Below, piece after piece: positions 1 through 9,403 of a stretch of 64,000 nucleotides of DNA (positions within the stretch are counted from its first letter, which is position 1; every line of letters starts with the position of its first letter). The translations under genes and the position numbers were made by a program. Below the pieces are notes generated by a model. It had not been told where the DNA came from. It saw only the letters and a list, made by a program, of their open reading frames with translations, and did no database searches. The DNA is from Streptococcus macedonicus ACA-DC 198 (GTDB taxonomy: Bacteria > Bacillota > Bacilli > Lactobacillales > Streptococcaceae). The stretch lies in assembly GCA_000283635.1 (NCBI GenBank), contig HE613569.1:1017501-1081500 (forward strand), read 5' to 3'.

Positions 1-10
1 CCTACATCAA

Positions 11-1609
11 CTACATCAACGGTGCGATGGTTTTGACAAGGAGTCCGATGAGTTTTTCGTGTGCTGGGCGGTTGTTAACCATTTCAGGGGTAACGCGTTT
101 GCAGTCTTTTAGGGTTTGCAAACAGTCCTTATAAATATCTGGAATGGCATCAACTTTGTACATATAGGTAGCGCATTCAAAATGGTGATACAAACTACGG
201 TAATCAAGGTTAATTGTCCCAACAACAGCCTTGCTATCATCGCTAATAAAGACTTTAGCATGAACAAAACCTGGTTTATAAAGGTAAATTTTAACACCAG
301 AGCGCATGAGTTTGCTGAAATAAGTCTTAGCTAGAGCATATGGAATTGGTTTGTCAGGAATTCCTGGCATAATAATTCGGACATCTACACCACGTTCAGC
401 CGCAAAGCAGATAGCATGCTCCATTTCACTATCTAAAATTAGGTAAGGTGTCATGATATAAACGTAATCTCTAGCGTGGTTGAGGATGTCGATATAAACA
501 TTTTCTCCTACTTTATCGGTATCCAAAGGAGAATCCCCATAAGGAATGACATAGCCGTTGGCACGCCTTGACTTATCATGTTCAACTAGATAAGGTTCAA
601 TAACCAATTCTTTTTCGGTTACAGACCACATTTGCAAGAAAAGCACGACAAAACTGTTAACAGCTTCGCCCTCAAGCATGATTGCAGTATCTTTCCAATG
701 ACCAAAACGTTCTAATTTATTAATGTATTCATCTGCCAAATTCACGCCACCTGTGAAGCCAACTTTACCGTCGATAACAATGATTTTTCGGTGGTCACGG
801 TAATTATAATAAGTCGAGATAAATGGTGAAATCGGTGAAAATACCTTGGCTTGAATTCCTAGTTTTTTCAAACGTTGTTTGTAGTCAAAAGACAAGGTTG
901 AAAATTCAACCATGCCGTCATAAAGAACACGAACTTCAACGCCTTCTTTCACTTTTTGCTCGAGAATACTAAGAATTTCCCCCCACATAAGTCCTTCAGC
1001 GATGATGAAAAATTCCATAAAAATGTACTTTTCGGCTTTAAGTAGCTGTTTTTTTAATTCTTCAAAAAAAGCTTCGCCAACCGGAAAATAAGTGACCTCT
1101 GTATTTTGATAAGCTGGGAAATTTCCACGGCTGCGGTGAAAATATTGTACCAAATGATAGGTCGTCGATGTGTTACCTTTTAAAACTTTCAAAATCTCTT
1201 GATTGTCTGGCAAATATTTAGCACTGCTATCAACCAATTTGTTCATTTGTTGCATGAGTCCACGATAGCCCCAGTCGATTTTGGTGTAAATGAGAAAAAG
1301 TGACCCCAATAATGGCGCAATCATAACCAAAATCAGCCATGTGACGCGCGAGAGAGCATCCATTTCACTATTTACCAAATACAGAACAGCTGTAATAGCC
1401 AAAGCACGCTCGATAATTTCCATCCAAATGCGGTATTGATTAAGCCAAGCAAAGGAAGCTATCAAGAAAAATAGTTGCAGTATCAAGAGAACAGAAATAA
1501 CGGTTGTTCGACTAAAAATCCCTCGAAGAAAACTACGTCGGCTCTTGTCCAACAAGCGCATAGCTTTATCTTTGTTTTTATTTTCGATAATCATAACCTC
1601 CATGTTCAT
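11..1609 (-). CDS. cls: Cardiolipin synthase
   Basis: This 532-residue protein is a phospholipase D-superfamily cardiolipin synthase, which condenses two phosphatidylglycerols at the membrane. Two hydrophobic segments lie in roughly residues 35-110. Two HKD motifs follow: HRKIIVIDGKVGFTGG near residue 272 and HAKVFISDDSKAVVGTINLD near residue 450, which together form the active site. Length matches the family. The start is uncertain: the first ATG (1609) has only a weak ribosome binding site, while a GGAGG at 1597-1601 is too close to the ATG at 1594 to serve it well. The gene lies downstream of fhs on the same strand, separated by a terminator, so it is probably transcribed alone. Confidence 0.93.
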   Translation of the reverse strand: MNMEVMIIENKNKDKAMRLLDKSRRSFLRGIFSRTTVISVLLILQLFFLIASFAWLNQYRIWMEIIERALAITAVLYLVNSEMDALSRVTWLILVMIAPLLGSLFLIYTKIDWGYRGLMQQMNKLVDSSAKYLPDNQEILKVLKGNTSTTYHLVQYFHRSRGNFPAYQNTEVTYFPVGEAFFEELKKQLLKAEKYIFMEFFIIAEGLMWGEILSILEQKVKEGVEVRVLYDGMVEFSTLSFDYKQRLKKLGIQAKVFSPISPFISTYYNYRDHRKIIVIDGKVGFTGGVNLADEYINKLERFGHWKDTAIMLEGEAVNSFVVLFLQMWSVTEKELVIEPYLVEHDKSRRANGYVIPYGDSPLDTDKVGENVYIDILNHARDYVYIMTPYLILDSEMEHAICFAAERGVDVRIIMPGIPDKPIPYALAKTYFSKLMRSGVKIYLYKPGFVHAKVFISDDSKAVVGTINLDYRSLYHHFECATYMYKVDAIPDIYKDCLQTLKDCKRVTPEMVNNRPAHEKLIGLLVKTIAPLM

Positions 1610-1671
1610 CTGTTCTTGTTAACCATTATATCATATTTTCCACCTCATTTTCCTATTGAAATACCATAACT

Positions 1672-1699
1672 AAAAAAAGCCAACCGAGGTTGACTTTTT
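1672..1699 (-). terminator. Rho-independent terminator of fhs
   Basis: The minus strand reads AAAGTCAACC, a short loop, then GGTTGGCTTTTTTT. It is placed just after the fhs stop codon and before cls. Confidence 0.8.
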
Positions 1700-1712
1700 G
1701 ACTATGTTGATT

Positions 1713-3383
1713 TTAGAATAATCCGATAGCTGTACCGTCTTCAGCAACGTCCATGTTAAGTGCAGCTGGTTTTTTAGGTAAACCAGGCATTGTCATCACA
1801 TCACCTGTGAGAGCGACAATGAAGCCTGCACCAGTTTTTGGTACAAATTCGCGGATTGTGATATCAAAGTCTTCTGGTGCTCCGAGGAGTGCTTGGTTAT
1901 CAGAGAAGCTGTATTGTGTTTTAGCCATACAAACTGGCAATTTATCCCAGCCGAATTGGGCAAATTGTTTCAATTGTGTTTTGGCTTTCTTGCCAAAGAT
2001 AACTTTGTCACCGCCATAGATTTCAGTCACAATCTTAGTAACTTTTTCTTCAAGAGAATCTTCGTCTGAATAAAGGCGTTTATAATCGGCATTACCATTT
2101 TCAACAGCATTAACAACAGCATTGGCAAGGTCGATACCGCCATCAGCACCATTTGCCCAAACGCTAGCAAGTTCTACTGGAACGTCGATTTCAGCGCAAA
2201 GTTCTTTAAGCGCAGCAATTTCAGCTTCAGTATCTGCGACAAATTCATTGATTGCTACGACTGCTGGTACGCCAAATTTACGAACATTTTTAACGTGACG
2301 TTTAAGGTTAGCAAATCCAGTGCGAACCGCTTCAACATTTTCTTCACCAAGATCTGTTTTAGCTACGCCACCATGCATTTTAAGGGCACGAATTGTAGCA
2401 ACAATAACAACCGCATCTGGTGTTGTTGGAAGATTTGGTGTTTTGATATCAAGGAATTTTTCAGCACCAAGGTCAGCACCAAACCCTGCTTCTGTGATTG
2501 TGTAATCAGCTAAGCGAAGCGCTGTTGCTGTTGCAAGAACTGAGTTACAACCATGAGCAATGTTGGCAAATGGTCCGCCATGAACAAAAGCTGGTGTTCC
2601 GTAGATCGTTTGCACAAGGTTTGGTTTGATAGCATCTTTAAGGATAAGTGTCAAAGCACCTTCGACTTTAAGGTCACGAACGTAAACTGGTGTACGGTCA
2701 TAACGGTAAGCAACCACGATATTTGCCAAACGTTCTTTCAAATCGTTGATATCAGTTGCTAAGCACAAGATTGCCATGACTTCTGAGGCAACAGTGATGT
2801 CAAAGCCGTCTTCACGTGGAATACCGTTAACAGGGCTGCCAAGACCGATTGTGACATGACGAAGGGCGCGGTCATTGAGGTCAACAACACGTTTCCAAAT
2901 AATACGACGTTGGTCAATGCCAAGCTCGTTTCCTTGATGAAGGTGATTATCGATAATTGCTGAAAGGGCATTGTTTGCCGTCGTAATCGCATGCATATCA
3001 CCCGTAAAGTGGAGATTAATATCTTCCATTGGAAGAACTTGGGCGTAACCACCACCTGCTGCTCCACCTTTGATTCCCATGACAGGACCAAGAGATGGTT
3101 CACGCAAAGCAAGCATAGTTTTTTTGCCGATTTTATTTAAAGCATCAGCAAGACCGATTGACATTGTTGATTTTCCTTCACCTGCTGGTGTTGGGTTAAT
3201 CGCTGTTACAAGAACCAATTTACCTGGTTTGTTTTCTTGAACAGATTTGATTTTATCGAAAGATAATTTGGCTTTGTATTTACCATAAAGTTCAATATCA
3301 TCAAATGTAATACCGACTTTTTCAACAACTTCTGTGATTGGTTTGAGTTCGACACTTTGTGCAATTTCGATATCAGATTTCAC
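1713..3383 (-). CDS. fhs: Formate--tetrahydrofolate ligase
   Basis: This 556-residue enzyme makes 10-formyl-THF from formate, THF and ATP, feeding purine synthesis and initiator tRNA formylation. The P-loop [14 protein letters not shown] is near residue 65, and the conserved [24 protein letters not shown] stretch begins near residue 106. Length is typical. Translation starts at GTG, supported by AGAGGAG about 7 nt upstream; no better ATG exists. An extended -10 (TGTTATAAT) lies about 40 bp upstream at 3421-3429. It appears monocistronic and ends at a strong hairpin. Confidence 0.96.
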   Translation of the reverse strand: MKSDIEIAQSVELKPITEVVEKVGITFDDIELYGKYKAKLSFDKIKSVQENKPGKLVLVTAINPTPAGEGKSTMSIGLADALNKIGKKTMLALREPSLGPVMGIKGGAAGGGYAQVLPMEDINLHFTGDMHAITTANNALSAIIDNHLHQGNELGIDQRRIIWKRVVDLNDRALRHVTIGLGSPVNGIPREDGFDITVASEVMAILCLATDINDLKERLANIVVAYRYDRTPVYVRDLKVEGALTLILKDAIKPNLVQTIYGTPAFVHGGPFANIAHGCNSVLATATALRLADYTITEAGFGADLGAEKFLDIKTPNLPTTPDAVVIVATIRALKMHGGVAKTDLGEENVEAVRTGFANLKRHVKNVRKFGVPAVVAINEFVADTEAEIAALKELCAEIDVPVELASVWANGADGGIDLANAVVNAVENGNADYKRLYSDEDSLEEKVTKIVTEIYGGDKVIFGKKAKTQLKQFAQFGWDKLPVCMAKTQYSFSDNQALLGAPEDFDITIREFVPKTGAGFIVALTGDVMTMPGLPKKPAALNMDVAEDGTAIGLF

Positions 3384-3420
3384 GGGATTCTCCTCTAGTT
3401 ACTTAATGATTAATAAAAAT

Positions 3421-3429
3421 ATTATAACA
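3421..3429 (-). promoter_or_regulatory. fhs promoter, extended -10
   Basis: The minus strand carries TGTTATAAT about 40 bp before the fhs GTG. The -35 is not convincing, which is common for extended -10 promoters. Confidence 0.6.
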
Positions 3430-3516
3430 TACTTTTTCAAAAACGCACGTTATTTCTTATAGTGAATATTAATGTTCGTTTTTTATGTTTATGAAATTTA
3501 GAAAAATAGTTTTAAA

Positions 3517-3760
3517 TTAATTGAAAACAAATTTTCGTTGAACAAGATAACTTAGGATAAAGAGGATTGTCTCGGTCAAAAGTTTTGAGAGAATTAAACT
3601 AAGTCCAATGCTAATCAGAACTTTTAACATAAAATAATTACAAGTCAAAATGACAGCGACTAATAAGAAATACCGAACAATCGAAATCAAAAGTGGATTA
3701 CTTCGATTGGAAACAAGATTTGCATTCAGTAAGCATTGGGTTGTTGGACTGATAAGGCCG
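3517..3760 (-). pseudogene. GtrA-like membrane protein remnant
   Basis: This stretch holds no intact gene, but its minus strand translates without stops into about 80 residues. They include RYFLLVAVILTCNYFML, then a second hydrophobic helix, then the ending LSYLVQRKFVFN and a stop at 3517-3519. That hydrophobic pattern, with the final RKFVF, is typical of the C-terminal membrane half of GtrA/DPM-type flippases, often fused behind a GT2 glycosyltransferase. No start codon or upstream part remains. I infer a decayed gene. The rest of the gap to coaB (3761-3888) shows nothing I recognise. Confidence 0.6.
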
Positions 3761-3888
3761 CGCTAAAATAACAGAAATTAAGAGATTTTTAGTCAAAACG
3801 TAAGCTTAATTAAGCCTATCGAATTTGGCTAAAGATTTTCTGAAAAATAGCTAAAAGAAAACTTAATTCTTGATTTTGTATTAAACAA

Positions 3889-3917
3889 TTTACGAAAAAA
3901 ATGTTTTTTTGTACAAT
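3889..3917 (+). promoter_or_regulatory. coaB promoter
   Basis: TTTACG at 3889-3894, an exact 17-bp spacer, and TACAAT at 3912-3917. The coaB ATG begins 7 nt after the -10, where transcription should start, and there is no ribosome binding site, which suggests a leaderless message. Confidence 0.7.
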
Positions 3918-3923
3918 AAATCT

Positions 3924-4610
3924 ATGAAAATCTTAATCACATCTGGTGGAACAACCGAAAAAATAGATTCTGTTCGTGGTATTACTAATCACGCAACAGG
4001 AAGTTTAGGAAAATACATTACAGAAATATTTTTAGAAAATGGACACGAGGTAACTTTAGTAACAACCAAAGGAGCTGTCAAAACACAAAAACAACCAAAT
4101 TTGACAACCTATATCGTCTCAAATGTTGACAGTTTGGTTGAAACTTTAGAGCCACTTGTCAAAGCACATGACGTTTTTATTCATAGCATGGCTGTGTCTG
4201 ATTACACTCCTGTCTATATGACTGATTTAGATGAGGTTGAAAATGCCGAGCATATTTCAGATTTGCTGACACAGCAAAATACCGAATCAAAAATTTCATC
4301 TAAGGCAGACTATCAAGTGCTCTTTTTAAAGAAAACACCGAAGGTTATCAGTTTGGTCAAAACATGGAATCCTGACATCATGCTGATTGGCTTTAAATTG
4401 TTGGCTAACGTCAGCAAGGATGAATTGTTTGCGGTGGCGCGTACTAGTTTGAAGAAAAATAAAGCACACTATATCGTCGCCAATGATTTAAATGAAATCA
4501 ACGGAACACAGCACCACGCTTATTTGCTCAGTGAAAACGACGTAACCGAAGCCAAAACAAAATCTGAGCTGGCTAAATTAATTTTTGAAAAGGTGACAAA
4601 TCATGACTAA
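3924..4610 (+). CDS. coaB: Phosphopantothenate--cysteine ligase
   Basis: CoaB joins 4'-phosphopantothenate and cysteine in CoA synthesis. It is a separate protein here, as in other streptococci, where coaB and coaC are not fused. MKILITSGGTTEKID opens the nucleotide-binding fold, and IVANDL near residue 190 is a conserved ligase segment. Length is 228 residues. I chose the ATG at 3924 because it begins at the conserved motif; an upstream TTG at 3909 would run through the -10 box. It overlaps coaC by 8 bp, so the two are translationally coupled. panT follows, making a pantothenate-to-CoA cluster. Confidence 0.93.
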   Translation: MKILITSGGTTEKIDSVRGITNHATGSLGKYITEIFLENGHEVTLVTTKGAVKTQKQPNLTTYIVSNVDSLVETLEPLVKAHDVFIHSMAVSDYTPVYMTDLDEVENAEHISDLLTQQNTESKISSKADYQVLFLKKTPKVISLVKTWNPDIMLIGFKLLANVSKDELFAVARTSLKKNKAHYIVANDLNEINGTQHHAYLLSENDVTEAKTKSELAKLIFEKVTNHD

Positions 4611-5148
4611 AACAATCGTACTGGCTGTTTCAGGGAGCATTTCTGCCTATAAAGCAGCTGATTTAAGCAATCAGTTAACCAAATTAGGGTATCAAGTGCA
4701 TGTTTTAATGACTGAAGCTGCAACGCAATTTATAACGCCACTAACATTACAAGTTTTATCAAAAAATCCTGTTCATCTTGATGTTATGAAAGAAGATGAC
4801 CCAAAAGTTGTTAATCATATTGAACTAGCAAAACAAGCCGACTTATTCGTAGTTGCTCCTTCTTCTGCTAATACAATTGCTAAATTAGCTCATGGTATCG
4901 CAGATAATATTGTCACAGCAACTGCGCTAGCTTTGCCGACAGGTACTCCAAAATTAATTGCGCCAGCTATGAATACCAAGATGTATGACAATCCGTTAAT
5001 GCAACGCAATTTACAAATCTTGCAAGAAGTCGGTTATCAAGAAATTGAACCGCGTTCAAGTATGCTTGCCTGCGGTGATGTTGGACGTGGTGCTCTTGCT
5101 GAATTAGACGCTATCATTCAAAAAATTCAAGACACCATTGAGAATTAA
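4603..5148 (+). CDS. coaC: Phosphopantothenoylcysteine decarboxylase
   Basis: This 181-residue flavoprotein of the HFCD family decarboxylates the CoaB product to 4'-phosphopantetheine. Recognisable elements are the catalytic histidine in VNHIELAKQADLFVVAPSSANT (about residue 64-85), the PAMNTKMYDNP substrate clamp near residue 126, and the cysteine in SSMLACGDVGRGAL near residue 157. Its ATG overlaps the end of coaB. A new promoter for panT begins 16 bp after its stop, so panT can be expressed both by readthrough and on its own. Confidence 0.95.
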   Translation: MTKTIVLAVSGSISAYKAADLSNQLTKLGYQVHVLMTEAATQFITPLTLQVLSKNPVHLDVMKEDDPKVVNHIELAKQADLFVVAPSSANTIAKLAHGIADNIVTATALALPTGTPKLIAPAMNTKMYDNPLMQRNLQILQEVGYQEIEPRSSMLACGDVGRGALAELDAIIQKIQDTIEN

Positions 5149-5164
5149 AAATCAAAATCGATAC

Positions 5165-5193
5165 TTGTCGAGACAGTTGTAAATTTGTATAAT
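5165..5193 (+). promoter_or_regulatory. panT promoter
   Basis: TTGTCG at 5165-5170, 17-bp spacer, TATAAT at 5188-5193. Together with the preceding genes this gives panT an internal promoter and a leader of about 60 nt. Confidence 0.65.
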
Positions 5194-5259
5194 GAATTGG
5201 GCATTTGGAAAACTAAAAATTCCAGATGCTACATTTTTTCATTCCATTTAGGAGGAATT

Positions 5260-5832
5260 ATGAAAAAAAATAAAGCAGCAACCAATGTTGCTATTATTGC
5301 TATCTTCTTTGCTATTATGCTTGTGATAAATTTTCTAACAAGCTTAGTATTTAACCTTTGGCCTGTTCCAATCAAGCCTACGCTTGTGCATGTTCCAGTT
5401 ATTATCGCTTCTATTATCTATGGACCACGAATTGGTGCTATCCTAGGTGGATTAATGGGGATTATGAGTGTTACCGTAAACACTCTGACATTGTTACCAA
5501 CAAGTTATCTCTTTTCTCCATTTGTTGAAAACGGGAATTTTGCTTCGCTAATCATTGCTCTTGTTCCACGTATTCTAATCGGTATAACACCTTATTTTGT
5601 TTATAAATGGTTACATAATAGAACTGGACTCGTTATCGCTGGTGCGATTGGTTCGATGACAAATACCATTTTCGTTTTAGGAGGCATTTTCCTACTTTTC
5701 TCAAACGTTTATAACGGAAATATCCAAGCTCTGCTTGCTGTTGTTTTTGGAACAAATGCTATCGCTGAAATGATTATTTCTGCCATTTTAACACTTGCAC
5801 TTGTTCCAAGTTTACAAAAAATTAAAAATTAA
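5260..5832 (+). CDS. panT: ECF transporter S component, probably for pantothenate
   Basis: A 190-residue, very hydrophobic protein with about six membrane segments. AIIAIFFAIMLVINFL at the N-terminus resembles the conserved helix 1 region of ECF substrate-binding (S) proteins that contacts EcfT. The energising EcfA/A'/T module is not in this window. Position directly behind coaB-coaC is the streptococcal arrangement for the pantothenate transporter PanT, so the substrate is inferred from context. The start at 5260 is preceded by a strong AGGAGG; an earlier in-frame TTG at 5185 overlaps the -10 box and is rejected. A terminator follows. Confidence 0.85.
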   Translation: MKKNKAATNVAIIAIFFAIMLVINFLTSLVFNLWPVPIKPTLVHVPVIIASIIYGPRIGAILGGLMGIMSVTVNTLTLLPTSYLFSPFVENGNFASLIIALVPRILIGITPYFVYKWLHNRTGLVIAGAIGSMTNTIFVLGGIFLLFSNVYNGNIQALLAVVFGTNAIAEMIISAILTLALVPSLQKIKN

Positions 5833-5837
5833 CGTTG

Positions 5838-5869
5838 AAAATCATGAGCTAAAAAGCTTATGATTTTTT
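5838..5869 (+). terminator. Terminator after panT
   Basis: AAATCATGAGCT, loop AAAA, AGCTTATGATTTTTT just after the panT stop. Confidence 0.8.
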
Positions 5870-6028
5870 ACTTAAAGCTAGTAAAATTTTCAAGTTTTTT
5901 CACAAAAAAGTGAGTGTTTTCAAGGGTTAAACAACCGTTTGCGTAATCTTCGAAAAAATCCCTCAAAACCCTTATATATCAATATATTTACTTATCTCAA
6001 ATTAGGACTAGAAAAATCTTTTACAAAG

Positions 6029-6037
6029 TGGTATAAT
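6029..6037 (+). promoter_or_regulatory. pgm promoter, extended -10
   Basis: TGGTATAAT sits 37 bp before the pgm ATG at 6075. No clear -35 is visible. Confidence 0.6.
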
Positions 6038-6074
6038 GAAAGCGTTTAGAAGAACAGAGAAAAGGAGCTCCATT

Positions 6075-7790
6075 ATGACTTACACTGAAAACTATCAAAA
6101 ATGGCTTGACTTTGCGGAACTGCCTGACTATCTCCGCGAAGAATTAGTAGCCATGGATGAGAAGACCAAAGAAGACGCCTTCTACACAAACCTTGAGTTT
6201 GGTACTGCAGGTATGCGTGGTATCATTGGTGCTGGTACTAACCGCATTAACATCTATGTTGTCCGCCAAGCAACTGAAGGTTTGGCAAAACTCATTGAAA
6301 CCAAAGGTGAAGACGTTAAAAAACGTGGTGTTGCGATTGCTTACGATTCTCGCCACTTCTCACCAGAATTCGCATTTGAATCTGCTCAAGTTTTAGCAAA
6401 ACATGGTATTAAAGCTTATGTCTTTGAATCACTTCGTCCAACACCAGAACTATCATTTGCAGTTCGTTATCTTGGCACATTTGCAGGTATCATGGTAACT
6501 GCCAGTCATAATCCATCTTCATTTAACGGTTACAAAGTTTATGGTGAAGACGGTGGACAAATGCCACCAGCTGACGCTGATGCTTTGACTGACTTTATCC
6601 GTGCTATCGAAGATCCATTTGCTATCGAATTGGCTGACCTTGAAGAAAGCAAGACTTCTGGTCTTATCGAAGTTATCGGTGAAGCTGTCGATGCTGAATA
6701 CCTTAAAGAAGTTAAAGATGTAAACATCAACCAAAAATTGATTGATGAGTACGGTAAAGACATGAAGATTGTTTACACACCACTTCATGGTACTGGTGAA
6801 ATGCTTGCTCGTCGCGCACTTGCTCAAGCTAGTTTTGATTCAGTTCAAGTTGTTGAAGCTCAAGCTGTTCCAGACCCAGATTTCTCTACTGTAAAATCTC
6901 CAAACCCAGAAAACCAAGAAGCTTTTGCTCTTGCTGAAGAACTTGGTCGCAAAATTGACGCTGACGTTCTTGTCGCAACTGACCCAGACGCTGATCGTCT
7001 CGGTGTTGAAATTCGTCAAGCAGACGGTTCATACCGTAACCTTTCTGGTAACCAAATCGGTGCTATCATCGCTAAATACATTCTTGAGGCTCACAAAACT
7101 GCTGGAACTCTTCCAGAAAATGCGGCTTTGGCAAAATCAATCGTTTCAACTGAATTAGTAACAAAAATCGCTGAAAGCTACGGCGCTACAATGTTTAATG
7201 TCTTGACTGGTTTCAAATTTATCGCTGAAAAAATTCAAGAATTTGAAGAAAAACATAATCATACTTACATGTTTGGTTTCGAAGAAAGCTTCGGTTACCT
7301 CATTAAACCATTCGTACGCGATAAAGATGCCATTCAAGCTGTTCTTATCGTTGCTGAAATCGCAGCTTACTATCGCTCACGTGGTTTGACATTAGCTGAC
7401 GGTATTGAAGAAATCTACAAAGAATACGGATACTTCGCAGAAAAAACAATCTCAGTTACGCTTAGCGGTGTTGATGGAGCTGCTGAAATCAAGAAAATCA
7501 TGGATAAGTTCCGTGACAACGCTCCTGCACAATTCAACACAACTGACATTGTAAAAACGGAAGACTTCTTGGCTCAAACAGTTACAAGTGCAAACGGCAT
7601 TGAAAAATTGACAACTCCACCAAGCAATGTATTGAAATACACACTTGCAGACGATTCTTGGATTGCGGTTCGCCCTTCAGGTACTGAACCAAAAATCAAA
7701 TTCTATATCGCTACAGTTGGTAAAGATTTAGCTGATGCAGAAGCTAAAATTGCTAATATCGAAAAAGAAATCAACGATTTCATTAAATAA
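6075..7790 (+). CDS. pgm: Phosphoglucomutase/phosphomannomutase
   Basis: This 571-residue alpha-phosphohexomutase interconverts glucose-1-P and glucose-6-P, linking glycolysis with sugar-nucleotide and capsule/cell-wall precursors. It shows the four family signatures in order: the phosphoserine loop TASHNPSSFNGYKVYG (about residue 142), metal loop DPDADR (about 302), sugar loop GFEESFG (about 401) and phosphate loop RPSGTEPK (about 532). I start at ATG 6075, with AAAGGAG 8 nt upstream; an upstream in-frame ATG at 6036 falls within the promoter. Single-gene unit ending at a hairpin. Confidence 0.96.
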   Translation: MTYTENYQKWLDFAELPDYLREELVAMDEKTKEDAFYTNLEFGTAGMRGIIGAGTNRINIYVVRQATEGLAKLIETKGEDVKKRGVAIAYDSRHFSPEFAFESAQVLAKHGIKAYVFESLRPTPELSFAVRYLGTFAGIMVTASHNPSSFNGYKVYGEDGGQMPPADADALTDFIRAIEDPFAIELADLEESKTSGLIEVIGEAVDAEYLKEVKDVNINQKLIDEYGKDMKIVYTPLHGTGEMLARRALAQASFDSVQVVEAQAVPDPDFSTVKSPNPENQEAFALAEELGRKIDADVLVATDPDADRLGVEIRQADGSYRNLSGNQIGAIIAKYILEAHKTAGTLPENAALAKSIVSTELVTKIAESYGATMFNVLTGFKFIAEKIQEFEEKHNHTYMFGFEESFGYLIKPFVRDKDAIQAVLIVAEIAAYYRSRGLTLADGIEEIYKEYGYFAEKTISVTLSGVDGAAEIKKIMDKFRDNAPAQFNTTDIVKTEDFLAQTVTSANGIEKLTTPPSNVLKYTLADDSWIAVRPSGTEPKIKFYIATVGKDLADAEAKIANIEKEINDFIK

Positions 7791-7810
7791 TTCTTGGTTG
7801 ACTAATATCA

Positions 7811-7843
7811 AAACGACTCCTTCTCCTGAGGGGGTTGTTTTTA
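7811..7843 (+). terminator. Terminator after pgm
   Basis: AACGACTCC, an 8-nt loop region and GGGGGTTGTTTTT, with G-U pairs, following the pgm stop by about 20 bp. Confidence 0.6.
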
Positions 7844-7910
7844 CTTTCTAACTATATTCATTTTAAAGTAAAAAGATTTAAAAGAACTTAGTTACATAAT
7901 TATATTTATG

Positions 7911-7943
7911 AAAACAAAAACACCTCATAATCATGAGGTGCCT
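7911..7943 (-). terminator. Terminator of the NRAMP-like gene
   Basis: The minus strand reads CACCTCAT, loop GATT, ATGAGGTG followed by TTTTTGTTTT. Confidence 0.85.
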
Positions 7944-7971
7944 AAATATATAAATAGCCAAAGAACCAAGA

Positions 7972-9231
7972 TTAGATGTTACCAGTTAGCCATGCGATGA
8001 TAAAGAATAAAGCGAAACCAAATAGATAAACAAGACCAATGATTGATAACCTTTTAAGCCAAGGTTTAACTTGATGTTCTTTGTTATTTACTAATGAATA
8101 ATTAAGATAAGCGAAGAATGGCGTTGTGATGAATGATGCAATCATTGCAAAACGAAGCATTGTTGCAACATTACCAGCAAAAAGATAAACAATGACCAAT
8201 CCAATAACTGCTGTCAATGTCATCCAACCATAAAGTGTTTTTTGAGAAGCTTCCTTTTTGTCAAGAAGTAGACGGAGCGCTTCGTTATTCGCACGTGAAT
8301 ACCCGTCAATAACTGTGATAACCGTTCCGAAAATACATAGGAAAGCAATAAGCGTAATTAAGAAACGAGACCATTCGCCAAGAACAGAAGCGTACATATT
8401 GACAAATTGAGCAATGTAAGCTGCTGAAGCGCTTTGCACTTCTTCACCTGAACCAAATTGAATAAGGGTACCCAAAGCACAGAAAATGAGGGCTAAAATG
8501 GCTGTTCCGATATAACCAGTATTGAAATCAAAAATAGCATCTGCTTCTGACATTTTGACTTGTTTGCGCTTTTCGACAGACCACATTGAGCTGATTGCTG
8601 AAATTTCAATCGGACAAGGCATCCAACCCATCAATGATACAATAAATGGCAGAGCTGCCATACGCCAAGGCGTAGGAGCTTCAAAATTTGGTGCGTATTC
8701 AGAGTGTTTAAATAGAGCAATAACCACAGCTACAACAGTCGCAATTGTCAAGGCTGTCATGACCCATTTTGCTAACGAATCAAGAAATTTGTAACCACCA
8801 ATCAACAACATTGCCCAAATAATCACGATGATAATTGTTGTTAATTGAGAAATGCTTAGCCCAAATCCATTTGGAAAAATGTTGTAAAGAATAGCTGCAC
8901 AAAGAATACCAACCCCTGCTGTGTTAACGATAGCTGAGAAAATATTCAAAACAAAGAAAATCGCTAACCAACCTTTACCTTTTTCAGCATATCCTTCAAT
9001 CAAACTCTTGTCATTTTCCATGGTATATTGTGACCCAAAACGGAAAAATGGGTACTTGAAAATATTGATGAGAAGAATCACTAGCGCTAATTGCCAGCCA
9101 TAGATAGCTCCTGCTTGAGTAGAAGATACAATATGTGAGCCGCCAACCGCGGCAGAGGCCATCAAGATACCTGGACCAAGAGCTTTTAGCTTAGTTCGCC
9201 AATTCGATTGTTGTTCTATATTTTCAGTCAT
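7972..9231 (-). CDS. NRAMP-family transporter lacking the metal-binding motifs
   Basis: A 419-residue integral membrane protein with about eleven helices and the NRAMP opening KALGPGILMA. In true MntH-type metal transporters, helix 1 carries DPGN and helix 6 carries MPHN. Here the helix 1 position reads AAVGGSHIVSS (about residue 27-37) and helix 6 reads MGWMPCPIEISAISS (about residue 205). The Asp and Asn metal ligands are therefore absent, while one Met-Pro is kept. This puts it in the divergent NRAMP branch that includes B. subtilis YcsG-like proteins, whose substrate may not be a transition metal. It is transcribed alone, with its own terminator. Substrate unknown. Confidence 0.85.
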   Translation of the reverse strand: MTENIEQQSNWRTKLKALGPGILMASAAVGGSHIVSSTQAGAIYGWQLALVILLINIFKYPFFRFGSQYTMENDKSLIEGYAEKGKGWLAIFFVLNIFSAIVNTAGVGILCAAILYNIFPNGFGLSISQLTTIIIVIIWAMLLIGGYKFLDSLAKWVMTALTIATVVAVVIALFKHSEYAPNFEAPTPWRMAALPFIVSLMGWMPCPIEISAISSMWSVEKRKQVKMSEADAIFDFNTGYIGTAILALIFCALGTLIQFGSGEEVQSASAAYIAQFVNMYASVLGEWSRFLITLIAFLCIFGTVITVIDGYSRANNEALRLLLDKKEASQKTLYGWMTLTAVIGLVIVYLFAGNVATMLRFAMIASFITTPFFAYLNYSLVNNKEHQVKPWLKRLSIIGLVYLFGFALFFIIAWLTGNI

Positions 9232-9355
9232 AAAATGACCTCTTTCTAAATAAACTTTTCAATATTCAGATAATTCTGAATTGCGTAAACCTTATTTTAC
9301 AACTTGCCTATCAGAAAGTCAACCTTATTTTAGGAAAAAGTTTAAAAAAATGAAC

Positions 9356-9384
9356 ATTAAAAATCCCCGCTTTTCAAAGCGAGG
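9356..9384 (-). terminator. Terminator of the DUF1002 gene
   Basis: The minus strand reads CCTCGCTTT, short loop, AAAGCGGGG followed by ATTTTTAA. Confidence 0.75.
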
Positions 9385-9403
9385 AAAATCATAAATTTAC
9401 AAC

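Noticed and set aside
7972-9231. Annotation as manganese transporter MntH
   Set aside because: The DPGN and MPHN metal-site motifs are absent, so the substrate should not be assumed.
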